Positions 1-5,970 of a DNA stretch of 7,740 bases are shown piece by piece; positions within the stretch are counted from its first letter, which is position 1, and every line of letters starts with the position of its first letter. This stretch comes from Prado023 sp032123675 (GTDB taxonomy: Bacteria > Actinomycetota > Actinomycetes > S36-B12 > CAIYMF01), in assembly GCA_032123675.1 (NCBI GenBank), contig JAQBEX010000164.1, forward strand, positions 1 to 7,740, read 5' to 3'. Below the pieces are notes generated by a model that was given only the letters and a program-made list of their open reading frames with translations, was not told where the DNA came from and did no database searches. Both the position numbers and the translations under genes were made by a program.

Positions 1-48
1 GCTCCCCCGGCCGCTGCGGCTCCCGCTGCGGCTCCCCCGGCCGCTGCG
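1..48 (+). repeat. Direct repeat in the Ala/Pro linker coding region of the E2 gene
   Basis: An 18-bp unit, GCTCCCCCGGCCGCTGCG, occurs exactly at 1-18 and again at 31-48, giving a 30-bp period with a shortened copy (GCTCCCGCTGCG) between them. It encodes Ala/Pro linker and may continue to the left of the window. This is expected of flexible E2 interdomain linkers and is probably length-variable. Confidence 0.85.
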
Positions 49-1161
49 CCGGCGGCTGCGGCTCCTGCGTCGGCCCCGGCACCCACCGCAGCTGCCCCCG
101 CAGCGGCGGGGCCCAGCGCCGCCGGGTCGCATGCCGCTGCCGCGCCGTCGGACCTCTACGTGACGCCGCTCGTGCGCAAGCTCGCCGCGCAGACCGGCGT
201 GGACCTGTCCACGATCCAGGGCACCGGGGTGGGCGGTCGGATCACCAAGCAGGACATCTTCGACGCGAAGCACCGACCGGCCGTCGCTGCTGCACCCGCC
301 CCCGCTGCGCCAGCCGCCGCCTCAGCCCCCGCGGCATCGACAGCACCGGCTCCGGCGGCTGCACCGAGCTCAGCGCCTGCCGCCGCGGCACCGGTTCCCG
401 CAGCCTCCGCACGACCAGCCGCGGCCAGCCCCTCGAGCCCCGGCGACACCCACACGGAGAAGCTCAGCCGCCTGCGCAAGGTGATCGCCGAGCGAATGGT
501 CGAGTCGCTGCACGTCTCGGCACAGCTCACGACGGTCGTCGAGGCTGACGTCAGCCGGATCGCCGCCCTTCGGGCTCGCCACAAGGCCGCATTCGAAGCG
601 CGCGAGGGCATGAAGCTGTCGTTCATGCCGTTCTTCGTGAAGGCAACGATCGAGGCGCTGAAGGCCTACCCGATCCTCAACGCGTCGATCGACCAGGCCG
701 CGGGCACTGTGACGTACAACGACGCCACCCACCTCGGGATCGCTGTCGACACCGAACGCGGCCTGCTCGTCCCGGTGGTGCGCGATGCCGATGACCTGAA
801 CCTGGGTGGTCTCGGCCGCAAGATCGCTGACGTCGCCGAGCGGACCCGTACCAACAAGGTCTCCCCCGATGAGCTGTCCGGTGGGACGTTCACGATCACC
901 AACACGGGCAGCCGCGGGGCGCTGTTCGACACCCCGATCATCAACCAGCCGCAGGTCGCGATCCTCGGTCTCGGTGCGATCGTGCGCCGCCCGGTGGTCG
1001 TCAGCGATGACACGGGCGCGGATTCGCTGGCCATCCGGTCGATGATCTACCTCGCCCTCACCTACGACCATCGCCTGGTGGACGGCGCCGACGCCGCCCG
1101 GTTCCTCACGACCCTGAAGGCGCGGCTCGAGGCCGCAGACTTCGAGGGGGAACTGGGCTGA
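1..1161 (+). CDS. sucB: Dihydrolipoamide acyltransferase, E2 component of a 2-oxoacid dehydrogenase complex (5' partial)
   Basis: The frame is open from base 1, so the gene begins before the window; 386 residues are visible and the N-terminal lipoyl domain(s) are missing. Residues 1-52 are an Ala/Pro linker. Residues 53-88 are a peripheral-subunit-binding domain (YVTPLVRKLA, then GTGVGGRITKQDI), which docks E1 or E3. A second Ala/Pro/Ser linker runs to about 152. The catalytic acyltransferase domain fills 153-386, with the active-site motif DHRLVDG at 356-362 (His357, Asp361). It acts in the cytoplasm, transferring the acyl group from lipoyl-lysine to CoA. Databases usually call this actinobacterial type SucB (succinyltransferase). 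In M. tuberculosis the syntenic DlaT is instead the pyruvate dehydrogenase E2, so substrate is uncertain. lipB and lipA lie nearby and supply its cofactor. The stop overlaps the next start by 1 nt. The GTG at 160 is internal, not the start. Confidence 0.93.
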   Translation, partial: APPAAAAPAAAPPAAAPAAAAPASAPAPTAAAPAAAGPSAAGSHAAAAPSDLYVTPLVRKLAAQTGVDLSTIQGTGVGGRITKQDIFDAKHRPAVAAAPAPAAPAAASAPAASTAPAPAAAPSSAPAAAAPVPAASARPAAASPSSPGDTHTEKLSRLRKVIAERMVESLHVSAQLTTVVEADVSRIAALRARHKAAFEAREGMKLSFMPFFVKATIEALKAYPILNASIDQAAGTVTYNDATHLGIAVDTERGLLVPVVRDADDLNLGGLGRKIADVAERTRTNKVSPDELSGGTFTITNTGSRGALFDTPIINQPQVAILGLGAIVRRPVVVSDDTGADSLAIRSMIYLALTYDHRLVDGADAARFLTTLKARLEAADFEGELG

Positions 1162-2081
1162 TGAGGGTTGCCGTGACAGGCGCCTCCGGACTCATCGGCG
1201 GCGCCTTGGTCCCGCACCTTCGTGCGCAGGGCCATGAGGTGGTGCGCTTCGTGCGCCGAACCTCCGGTTCCCCGGACGAGGTCATGTGGGACCCCATGGG
1301 TGGCACCGTCGACATGGCCTCGCTCGGAGCTGTCGATGCCGTGGTGCACCTCGCCGGTGCACCGGTCGGGCCGGAGTCGTACCGAGCGATCGTCACCGGG
1401 GCCCAGCGCTGGACCGACACGTACAAGGCCGAGATCCGAGACTCCCGCGTGCGCGGGACCGACACCCTCGCCCGGGCCCTGGCGGGGATGGCCACCCCAC
1501 CCTCGGTGTTTGTCTCCGGATCCGCCATCGGTTTCTACGGCGAGACCGGCGACGTCGAGGTTGACGAGACGTCACCACCCGGACAAGGGTTCCTGGCCGA
1601 TGTTGTCCTCGGCTGGGAGGCCGCCGCCGACCCGGCCCGCGAGGCCGGAATGCGAGTCGTCCATCCGCGCACCGGGCTGGTCGTCTCCGGACGCGGCGGG
1701 ACGTGGGGCAAGCTGTGGCCCATATTCCGGCTCGGTGCTGGCGGTCGGCTGGGCAGCGGCAAGCAGTGGTGGTCGTTCATCTCGATCCGCGACGAGGTGG
1801 CCGCCCTGACGTACCTGCTCGACCACCTCGAGGGTCCGGTCAATCTGACTGCCCCCACCCCGGCGACCAACGCCGAGGTGGCCCAGGCGATGGGCAGGAT
1901 CCTGGGCCGACCGACGATCCTTCCCGTACCAGCAAAGGCCCTGGACCTGACCCTGGGGGGGTTCTCCTCGGAGGTGCTCGGCAGTCTGCGCGTGATTCCG
2001 CGCAGACTGATCGACGCCGGCTTCGACTTCCAGGACCCCACCATCGACCGGGCCCTGTCCTATGCCTGGGCCACCCGCTAG
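1161..2081 (+). CDS. TIGR01777 family NAD(P)-binding epimerase/oxidoreductase (SDR39U1-like, YfcH type)
   Basis: A 306-residue cytoplasmic protein of the extended short-chain dehydrogenase family, the usual length for TIGR01777. The N-terminus carries the Rossmann motif TGASGLIG (residues 6-13). Other family marks are the RW and K..I.DSR region (83-96), SGSAIGFYG (119-127, Tyr126 at the catalytic-Tyr position), GFLADVVLGWE (143-153), the PRTGLVVS block (169-176), and GAGGRLGSGKQWWSFISIRDE (192-212). The C-terminal DUF1731-like part ends with RRLIDAGFDF and the AL..A segment. The substrate is unknown for the family. The ATG overlaps the TGA of the E2 gene (TGATG), and a GAGGGGG at 1144-1150 lies 10 nt upstream, so the two are probably co-transcribed and translationally coupled. 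The same order occurs in M. tuberculosis (Rv2215-Rv2216). It ends 42 nt before a convergent gene. Confidence 0.9.
   Translation: MRVAVTGASGLIGGALVPHLRAQGHEVVRFVRRTSGSPDEVMWDPMGGTVDMASLGAVDAVVHLAGAPVGPESYRAIVTGAQRWTDTYKAEIRDSRVRGTDTLARALAGMATPPSVFVSGSAIGFYGETGDVEVDETSPPGQGFLADVVLGWEAAADPAREAGMRVVHPRTGLVVSGRGGTWGKLWPIFRLGAGGRLGSGKQWWSFISIRDEVAALTYLLDHLEGPVNLTAPTPATNAEVAQAMGRILGRPTILPVPAKALDLTLGGFSSEVLGSLRVIPRRLIDAGFDFQDPTIDRALSYAWATR
1982..2009. repeat. Perfect 11-bp inverted repeat inside the epimerase gene
   Basis: CAGTCTGCGCG (1982-1992), a 6-nt loop TGATTC, and CGCGCAGACTG (1999-2009) form a perfect stem. It lies 70 nt before the epimerase stop codon and in the transcriptional path of the convergent minus-strand gene. 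There is no T-tract on either side. It could be a hairpin that ends or slows transcription between convergent genes, a protein-binding palindrome, or a coincidence of codon choice. Confidence 0.8.
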
Positions 2082-2123
2082 CCCGCAACAGATCTCGCTC
2101 GCGCTGATCCCGTCCCCGCGCGC

Positions 2124-3128
2124 TCACTCGCTGGGCACCACCTCCACGACGCGCCAGCCCGGGTCCGACGCCGGGTCAACAGGTCGCGGGCCACGATCCG
2201 CCGGATCAGTCACCGCGCTCGGTGTCGGACCCGGCTCATCCTGGCCGGCTGCATCGGGCGTCGCCCGAGCCGGTGCAACGTGCGCAAGGGTGATCGCCCA
2301 TCGACTCGGAAGGCCCGGTTCCACCGCCTGAACCTTCTCCCCCCTGTCGTCGACGAGGGCGTAGCCGGATCGCCGGTCGACAGCCCAGATGGTCACCCGT
2401 GGTCCGTCGCGCTCAACCCGTTCGATCGCCAGGACGTGGGTCGAGAGCCCTTCGGGCCGCAGCCCGCGGGCTGAGAGGTCTGAGACAAGAGCCTCGTCGG
2501 ACTCCCAAGCCGGGGATCCAGGTTGTGCGTAGTCGCCGAGCAGCGCCGGGTCGGTCGCCGCGAGGGCGACCGCACGACGGTGATCCAACCCAGCAAGCAC
2601 GCTCCACCAGTCCGGCTCCCCGGGATGAGCTGAGGGGGCGATCGATTCTACGGGCACCGCGGCTGCGGCTGTGCCGGCGACGCCGGAAGCCGCCCGGCTG
2701 GAGGACCTGGACTCTGCCGTCGGTCCGGAGGACCCGGACGGCTCCCAGCCCACGGGAACAGCCCCGGCGCCGTGGCCAGTCCCGGTCACTCGGGCAAGCC
2801 CGAGGATGACCACCACCACTGCCACGACGGCCACGCCGGCCACACGCCACAGTCCACTGCCGGCCCGACGCCCCGAGCTCGGTGCGTCGAGCTGTGGCGC
2901 CGCAACCCGCGCCGCCCCGCGCAGGACACCGAGGCCCTCCGGTGCGCAGGCGCGGCGGAAGACCCCCGGGGTGGGACTGAGCCACCCGGCCAGGTCAGGC
3001 TCCGCCCAGGTGGCCGAACCATCCTCGGCACCCACGTCGGCCCCTGCCCTCAGGTCGGGCTCCCCCAGTGCCCACGCGTCTGGATGGGTCTGCCCGCACC
3101 CATCCGCTCCTGGCTCGCTGCCGTGCAT
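2124..3128 (-). CDS. Single-pass membrane protein of unknown function with a C-terminal extracytoplasmic domain
   Basis: A 334-residue protein I cannot name. Residues 1-92 are Gly/Ala/Asp/Pro-rich with no motif I recognise and would be cytoplasmic. One strong hydrophobic segment at about 94-114 (LWRVAGVAVVAVVVVILGLA) follows Arg residues, consistent with N-in topology. A Ser/Ala/Gly linker spans 115-170. A compact domain at 171-288 begins PDWWSVLAGLDHRRAVALAA and includes DYAQPGSPAWESD and a strand-rich stretch (VTIWAVDRRSGYALVD). After a Pro-rich loop (289-320) the chain closes with GWRVVEVVPSE. The helix-then-strands layout and final GWR strand resemble small NTF2-like cone folds, but that is inference. 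I chose the ATG at 3128 because GAGAGGGTGG lies just upstream; the longer open frame to 3314 would run into lipB. It is convergent with the epimerase gene and divergent from lipB. Its third-codon G+C looks lower than that of glnA. Confidence 0.75.
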   Translation of the reverse strand: MHGSEPGADGCGQTHPDAWALGEPDLRAGADVGAEDGSATWAEPDLAGWLSPTPGVFRRACAPEGLGVLRGAARVAAPQLDAPSSGRRAGSGLWRVAGVAVVAVVVVILGLARVTGTGHGAGAVPVGWEPSGSSGPTAESRSSSRAASGVAGTAAAAVPVESIAPSAHPGEPDWWSVLAGLDHRRAVALAATDPALLGDYAQPGSPAWESDEALVSDLSARGLRPEGLSTHVLAIERVERDGPRVTIWAVDRRSGYALVDDRGEKVQAVEPGLPSRWAITLAHVAPARATPDAAGQDEPGPTPSAVTDPADRGPRPVDPASDPGWRVVEVVPSE

Positions 3129-3196
3129 GACACCACCCTCTCGGCAGGCACCCCATCCGCCAACCCATCGTCCACAGCCCGCCGACCGTTGGATCG
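3129..3196. promoter_or_regulatory. Divergent intergenic region between the membrane-protein gene and lipB
   Basis: A 68-bp gap that must hold at least part of the start signals for both divergent genes. On the minus strand GAGAGGGTGGTGTC immediately precedes the ATG at 3128 and serves as a ribosome-binding site. On the plus strand there is no clear Shine-Dalgarno before the GTG at 3197. I see no confident -35 box for either direction. Confidence 0.45.
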
Positions 3197-3844
3197 GTGA
3201 GCAGGTACCGTTCCCCTGTGACCGTGCGCGTCGAGATGGCCGAGCAGCCCGTTGACTACCAGCAGGCGTGGGACCAGCAGCGGGCATGGCACGCCGAGGT
3301 CGTCGACGGGGCACCCGACCTGCTGTGGCTGCTCGAGCACCCTCCCGTGTACACGGCCGGGCGGCGCACCGAACCCCTCGATCGGCCCTTCGATGGCACT
3401 CCCGTGATCGACGTCGACAGGGGCGGCAAGATCACCTGGCACGGCCCGGGGCAGCTGGTCGGCTACCCGATCGTGCGCCTGCCGGACCCCATCGACGTCG
3501 TGGCGCACGTCCGGCGGATGGAGTCCCTGCTGATCGAGGTCTGCGCTGAGCTCGGGGTGGGCGCCGGCCGTGTCGGGGGCAGGTCCGGGGTATGGATCCC
3601 GGCCGACGATCGCGGCGGTGAGCGCAAGATCGCGGCCATCGGCGTCCGGGTGTCACGCGGGGTCACGATGCATGGATTCGCCTTGAACTGCGATCCGGAT
3701 CTGAGCTGGTACGACCGGATCGTGCCGTGTGGGATCCGCGATGCGTCGGTCACGTCACTGTCCGCCGAACTCGGCCGCGACGTCACGGTCACCGAGGCGC
3801 GCGCACTGGTGCTGGGCCGAGCTGAGCAACTGCTCGGCGCCTGA
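3197..3844 (+). CDS. lipB: Octanoyl-[acyl-carrier-protein]:protein N-octanoyltransferase LipB
   Basis: Transfers octanoate from octanoyl-ACP to the lipoyl-domain lysine of E2 and GcvH proteins, the first step of de novo lipoylation in the cytoplasm. Numbering from the GTG at 3197 (215 aa), it shows LLEHPPVYTAGRR (45-57), the family signature DRGGKITWHGPGQLVGYP (74-91), GRSGVW (128-133), the catalytic Lys in RKIAAIGVRVSRG (Lys144), MHGFALN (158-164), and the acyl-accepting Cys in IVPCGI (Cys178). The length is normal. The true start may be the GTG at 3218 (208 aa): it has a TACCGT -10-like box 6 nt upstream, whereas 3197 has no ribosome-binding site. The GTG at 3224 is also in frame. lipA follows after 42 nt and acts on the product of this enzyme. 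Confidence 0.95.
   Translation: MSRYRSPVTVRVEMAEQPVDYQQAWDQQRAWHAEVVDGAPDLLWLLEHPPVYTAGRRTEPLDRPFDGTPVIDVDRGGKITWHGPGQLVGYPIVRLPDPIDVVAHVRRMESLLIEVCAELGVGAGRVGGRSGVWIPADDRGGERKIAAIGVRVSRGVTMHGFALNCDPDLSWYDRIVPCGIRDASVTSLSAELGRDVTVTEARALVLGRAEQLLGA
3206..3220 (+). promoter_or_regulatory. Candidate leaderless promoter -10 box for lipB
   Basis: TACCGT (3206-3211) matches the actinobacterial -10 pattern TANNNT. Six nt later comes the in-frame GTG at 3218, where transcription would be expected to begin. No Shine-Dalgarno is visible. If correct, the upstream GTG at 3197 is not used. I see no good -35 box. Confidence 0.45.
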
Positions 3845-3872
3845 GCCATCTGCGCCAAGCGACCGCGACGCG

Positions 3873-3889
3873 TAGGCTCTGCCATTGTG
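3873..3889 (+). promoter_or_regulatory. Candidate leaderless promoter -10 box for lipA
   Basis: TAGGCT (3873-3878) fits TANNNT and is followed by 8 nt and the GTG start of lipA at 3887. The 42-nt lipB-lipA gap has no purine-rich ribosome-binding site close to the GTG. This suggests lipA has its own leaderless transcript, perhaps alongside read-through from lipB. The -35 region does not match consensus. Confidence 0.5.
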
Positions 3890-4816
3890 ACTGCTGCACC
3901 TGAAGGCCGCCGGCTGCTGCGCATCGAGGCGCGCAACACCGAGGTCCCGATCGAGCGCAAGCCCGACTGGATCAAGACCCGCGCCCGCACCGGCCCCGAG
4001 TTCATGGCGATGCGCGAGCGGGTGGCTGGCGCCGGCCTGCACACCGTGTGCCAGGAGGCGGCCTGCCCCAACATCTACGAGTGCTGGGAGGACCGCGAGG
4101 CGACCTTCCTCATCGGCGGCTCCCAGTGCACGCGGCGCTGCGACTTCTGCCAGATCGACACCGGCCGACCCGAGCCCCTGGACCGCGACGAACCCCGCCG
4201 GGTCGCCGAGTCGGTCGCGACCATGGGCCTGCGCTACGCCACTGTCACGGGCGTGGCCCGCGATGACCTGCCCGATGAGGGCGCGTGGCTGTACGCGCAG
4301 ACGGTCCGGGTGATCCACGAGCGCAACCCGGGCTGCGGCGTCGAGGTGCTGATCCCGGACTTCTCGGCCAACCCCATCCTGCTCGCGGAGGTGTTCGGCG
4401 CGGCCCCCGAGGTGCTTGCCCACAACCTCGAGACGGTTCCCCGGATCTTCAAGCGGATCCGCCCGGCGTTCCGGTACGAGCGCTCCCTTGATGTGATCAC
4501 CCAGGCGCGCGATGCTGGGCTGGTGACCAAGTCGAACCTCATCCTGGGCATGGGCGAGGAGATCCCCGAGGTCCACGAGGCGCTGGCCGACCTGCGTGCG
4601 GCCGGCTGTGACCTGATCACGATCACCCAGTACCTGCGCCCCACGCCGCGGCACCACCCGGTCGAGCGCTGGGTGCGACCCGAGGAGTTCGTGGCCCTGG
4701 CCGAGCATGCCCGCGAGCTGGGCTTCCTCGGCGTGATGAGCGGGCCCCTGGTCCGTTCGTCCTACCGGGCCGGGAGGCTGCACGCGCAGGCAATGGCGGC
4801 ACGCACCAGCGGGTAG
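3887..4816 (+). CDS. lipA: Lipoyl synthase LipA (radical SAM, two 4Fe-4S clusters)
   Basis: Inserts sulfur at C6 and C8 of the octanoyl group attached to lipoyl domains, using S-adenosylmethionine and a sacrificial auxiliary cluster. The 309-residue length is typical of actinobacterial LipA. The auxiliary-cluster cysteines are Cys55, Cys60 and Cys66 (CX4CX5C in VCQEAACPNIYEC). The radical-SAM cysteines are Cys81, Cys85 and Cys88 (CX3CX2C in CTRRCDFCQI). Further marks are VTGVARDDLPDEGAW (120-134), NLETVPRIFKRIRP (180-193), TKSNLILGMGE (214-224), QYLRPTPRHHPVERW (248-262), and the C-terminal RSSYR (290-294), whose Ser ligates the auxiliary cluster in characterised enzymes. All known key residues are present. 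The GTG start fits the M. tuberculosis N-terminus as I recall it (EGRRLLR.E.RN...IERKP.WIKTRAR). It sits between lipB and the DUF4191 gene. Confidence 0.97.
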   Translation: MTAAPEGRRLLRIEARNTEVPIERKPDWIKTRARTGPEFMAMRERVAGAGLHTVCQEAACPNIYECWEDREATFLIGGSQCTRRCDFCQIDTGRPEPLDRDEPRRVAESVATMGLRYATVTGVARDDLPDEGAWLYAQTVRVIHERNPGCGVEVLIPDFSANPILLAEVFGAAPEVLAHNLETVPRIFKRIRPAFRYERSLDVITQARDAGLVTKSNLILGMGEEIPEVHEALADLRAAGCDLITITQYLRPTPRHHPVERWVRPEEFVALAEHARELGFLGVMSGPLVRSSYRAGRLHAQAMAARTSG

Positions 4817-4829
4817 AATCCGGCCCATG
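4814..4829 (+). promoter_or_regulatory. Candidate leaderless promoter -10 box for the DUF4191 gene, overlapping the lipA stop codon
   Basis: TAGAAT (4814-4819) is a good TANNNT -10 box. Its first three bases are the TAG stop codon of lipA. Seven nt (CCGGCCC) separate it from the ATG at 4827, with no Shine-Dalgarno, so the transcript would begin at or beside the ATG. The -35 region falls inside the lipA coding sequence and is not consensus. Confidence 0.5.
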
Positions 4830-5498
4830 TCGAAGATGGGCGATCGTGTTCGCGTGATCCGCGACAACTACCGGATGGCCAAGCAGTACGACCCCAAGTT
4901 GGGGTGGCTCCTGGGCGGCATCGTCGTCGTGGGTGCTGCGCTGTTCATCGCGCTGGCTGTGGTGACGGACAACCCGTTCACCTGGGCCATCGTGGGCACA
5001 GCGGCCGTCATGGTGACCGTGTCGGTGGTGTTCAGCCGGCGGGCCATGAAGTCGGCGTACAAGTCGATCGAGGGCGAGCCGGGCGCAGCTGTCGCGGTGG
5101 TGCAGAACATGTCCAAGGCTGGCTGGGGCATCTCCGCTGGCGTGGCCGTGAACAAGAACCAGGACCTCGTCCATCGGGCGGTGGGCCGCCCGGGGGTCGT
5201 CCTGATCGGCGAGGGCAACAGCCCCGCGCTTGGGTCGCTCATGGCCGCCGAGCGCAAGCGGACCGCACGCTTCATCTCGGATGCACCGATCACTGAGATC
5301 GTCATCGGCGCCGGGGAGGGGCAGGTCCCCATCGCCAAGCTCGACAAGTACCTGCGCAAGATGCCCAAGGTGCTGGCACCAGGGGAGGTCACCACACTGC
5401 GCAAGCGCCTCGATGCCTTGGCCACCGCTCCCCTGCCGGTGCCCAAGGGCCCCATGCCCAAGAGCGGGCGGATCCCGCGCGGCGGCAAGTTGCGCTGA
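4827..5498 (+). CDS. DUF4191 family membrane protein
   Basis: A 223-residue protein matching the actinobacterial DUF4191 family, the counterpart by position of M. tuberculosis Rv2219. A short basic N-terminus (RVRVIRDNYRMAKQYDPKLG) precedes two transmembrane helices at about 27-46 (WLLGGIVVVGAALFIALAVV) and 51-69 (FTWAIVGTAAVMVTVSVVF). The following SRRAMKS is positively charged, so both ends are probably cytoplasmic. The soluble part (about 72-223) contains NMSKAGWGISAGVAVN, VGRPGVVLIGEG and KYLRKMPKVLAPGEV, and ends in a Lys/Arg/Pro/Gly-rich tail. No catalytic motif is evident and I know of no assigned function. The start lies 10 nt after lipA. The RDD gene follows immediately, suggesting the two membrane proteins are expressed together. 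Confidence 0.88.
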   Translation: MSKMGDRVRVIRDNYRMAKQYDPKLGWLLGGIVVVGAALFIALAVVTDNPFTWAIVGTAAVMVTVSVVFSRRAMKSAYKSIEGEPGAAVAVVQNMSKAGWGISAGVAVNKNQDLVHRAVGRPGVVLIGEGNSPALGSLMAAERKRTARFISDAPITEIVIGAGEGQVPIAKLDKYLRKMPKVLAPGEVTTLRKRLDALATAPLPVPKGPMPKSGRIPRGGKLR

Positions 5499-5501
5499 TC
5501 C

Positions 5502-5939
5502 GTGGACCATGCTGATGTCGGGGGTGTGACCGACGGATCCGCCACGCCCGCCTATCACGGCCAGGGCCTGGGCCTCCCCCAATCCGGGGCCGGGTCCATG
5601 GCCACGACCGGACGCCGCGTCGTGGCGCTGTTCATCGACTGGTTCGCCGCACTGATTGTGGCCCGAGCCCTTGTCGGCACCCCTGAGAACACGGTAGAGT
5701 CCTTCGCCACGCTGGGCGTCTTCGCCCTCGAAGTGGCGCTGCTGACCTGGCTCTGGGGCTCCTCGTTCGGCCAACGACTCGTGGGCCTGCGCGTCGTGGG
5801 GCGCAGCCGCCGCCTCGGCCTGATCGGGTCGATGCTGCGCACAGTGCTCATCTGCCTGGTGATCCCCCCGCTGGTCTGGGACTCTGACGGCCGCGGCCTG
5901 CACGACCGCGCCGTGGACACGGTCGTCGTGCGCTCCTGA
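5502..5939 (+). CDS. RDD family membrane protein
   Basis: A 145-residue protein (from GTG 5502) with an RDD domain. After a polar N-terminus containing the HGQGLGLPQSGAGS segment, the domain begins TTGRRVVALFIDW (about 35-47), giving the conserved Arg and first Asp. Hydrophobic stretches lie at about 39-56, 67-84 and 106-126. GQRLVGLRVVG (90-100) and the closing GRGLHDRAVDTVVV (130-143) carry the remaining conserved Arg and Asp. It is an inner-membrane protein of unknown role; other RDD proteins have been proposed as transporters. The outermost GTG lies 3 nt after the DUF4191 stop and suggests coupling. The GTG at 5526 (137 aa) is equally plausible, since neither has a convincing ribosome-binding site. 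The ATG at 5598 would remove the conserved GLGLP segment and is less likely. Its counterpart in M. tuberculosis by position is Rv2219A. Confidence 0.85.
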   Translation: MDHADVGGVTDGSATPAYHGQGLGLPQSGAGSMATTGRRVVALFIDWFAALIVARALVGTPENTVESFATLGVFALEVALLTWLWGSSFGQRLVGLRVVGRSRRLGLIGSMLRTVLICLVIPPLVWDSDGRGLHDRAVDTVVVRS

Positions 5940-5970
5940 ACCCCTGCGGGGCACCCGCCAGAGGGTCGAC

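Noticed and set aside
1..48. Repeats at the left edge as a CRISPR array or mobile-element end
   Set aside because: They are in frame, encode an Ala/Pro linker and are contiguous without spacer-like unique sequence.
2671..3255. Plus-strand open frames opposite the minus-strand membrane gene
   Set aside because: Peptides are Pro/Arg/Ala/Thr-rich without hydrophobic core or motifs. The minus frame gives a clean TM helix, a linker and a plausible folded domain.
3129..3314. N-terminal extension of the minus-strand membrane gene to 3314
   Set aside because: It would overlap lipB by over 100 bp and is Arg/Pro-rich. The ATG at 3128 has a good ribosome-binding site directly upstream.
3755..4867. 370-codon minus-strand frame antisense to lipA
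   Set aside because: Shadow of the lipA codon bias; lipA has all its cluster cysteines on the plus strand.
5941..5951. CCCC-TGC-GGGG hairpin just after the RDD gene as a terminator
   Set aside because: Only a 4-bp stem with a 3-nt loop and no T-tract, so too weak to call.
4623..5954. 443-codon minus-strand frame across the lipA end, DUF4191 and RDD genes
   Set aside because: Antisense shadow: rich in His, Arg, Gly and Asp with no domain, and it lies opposite three recognised genes.
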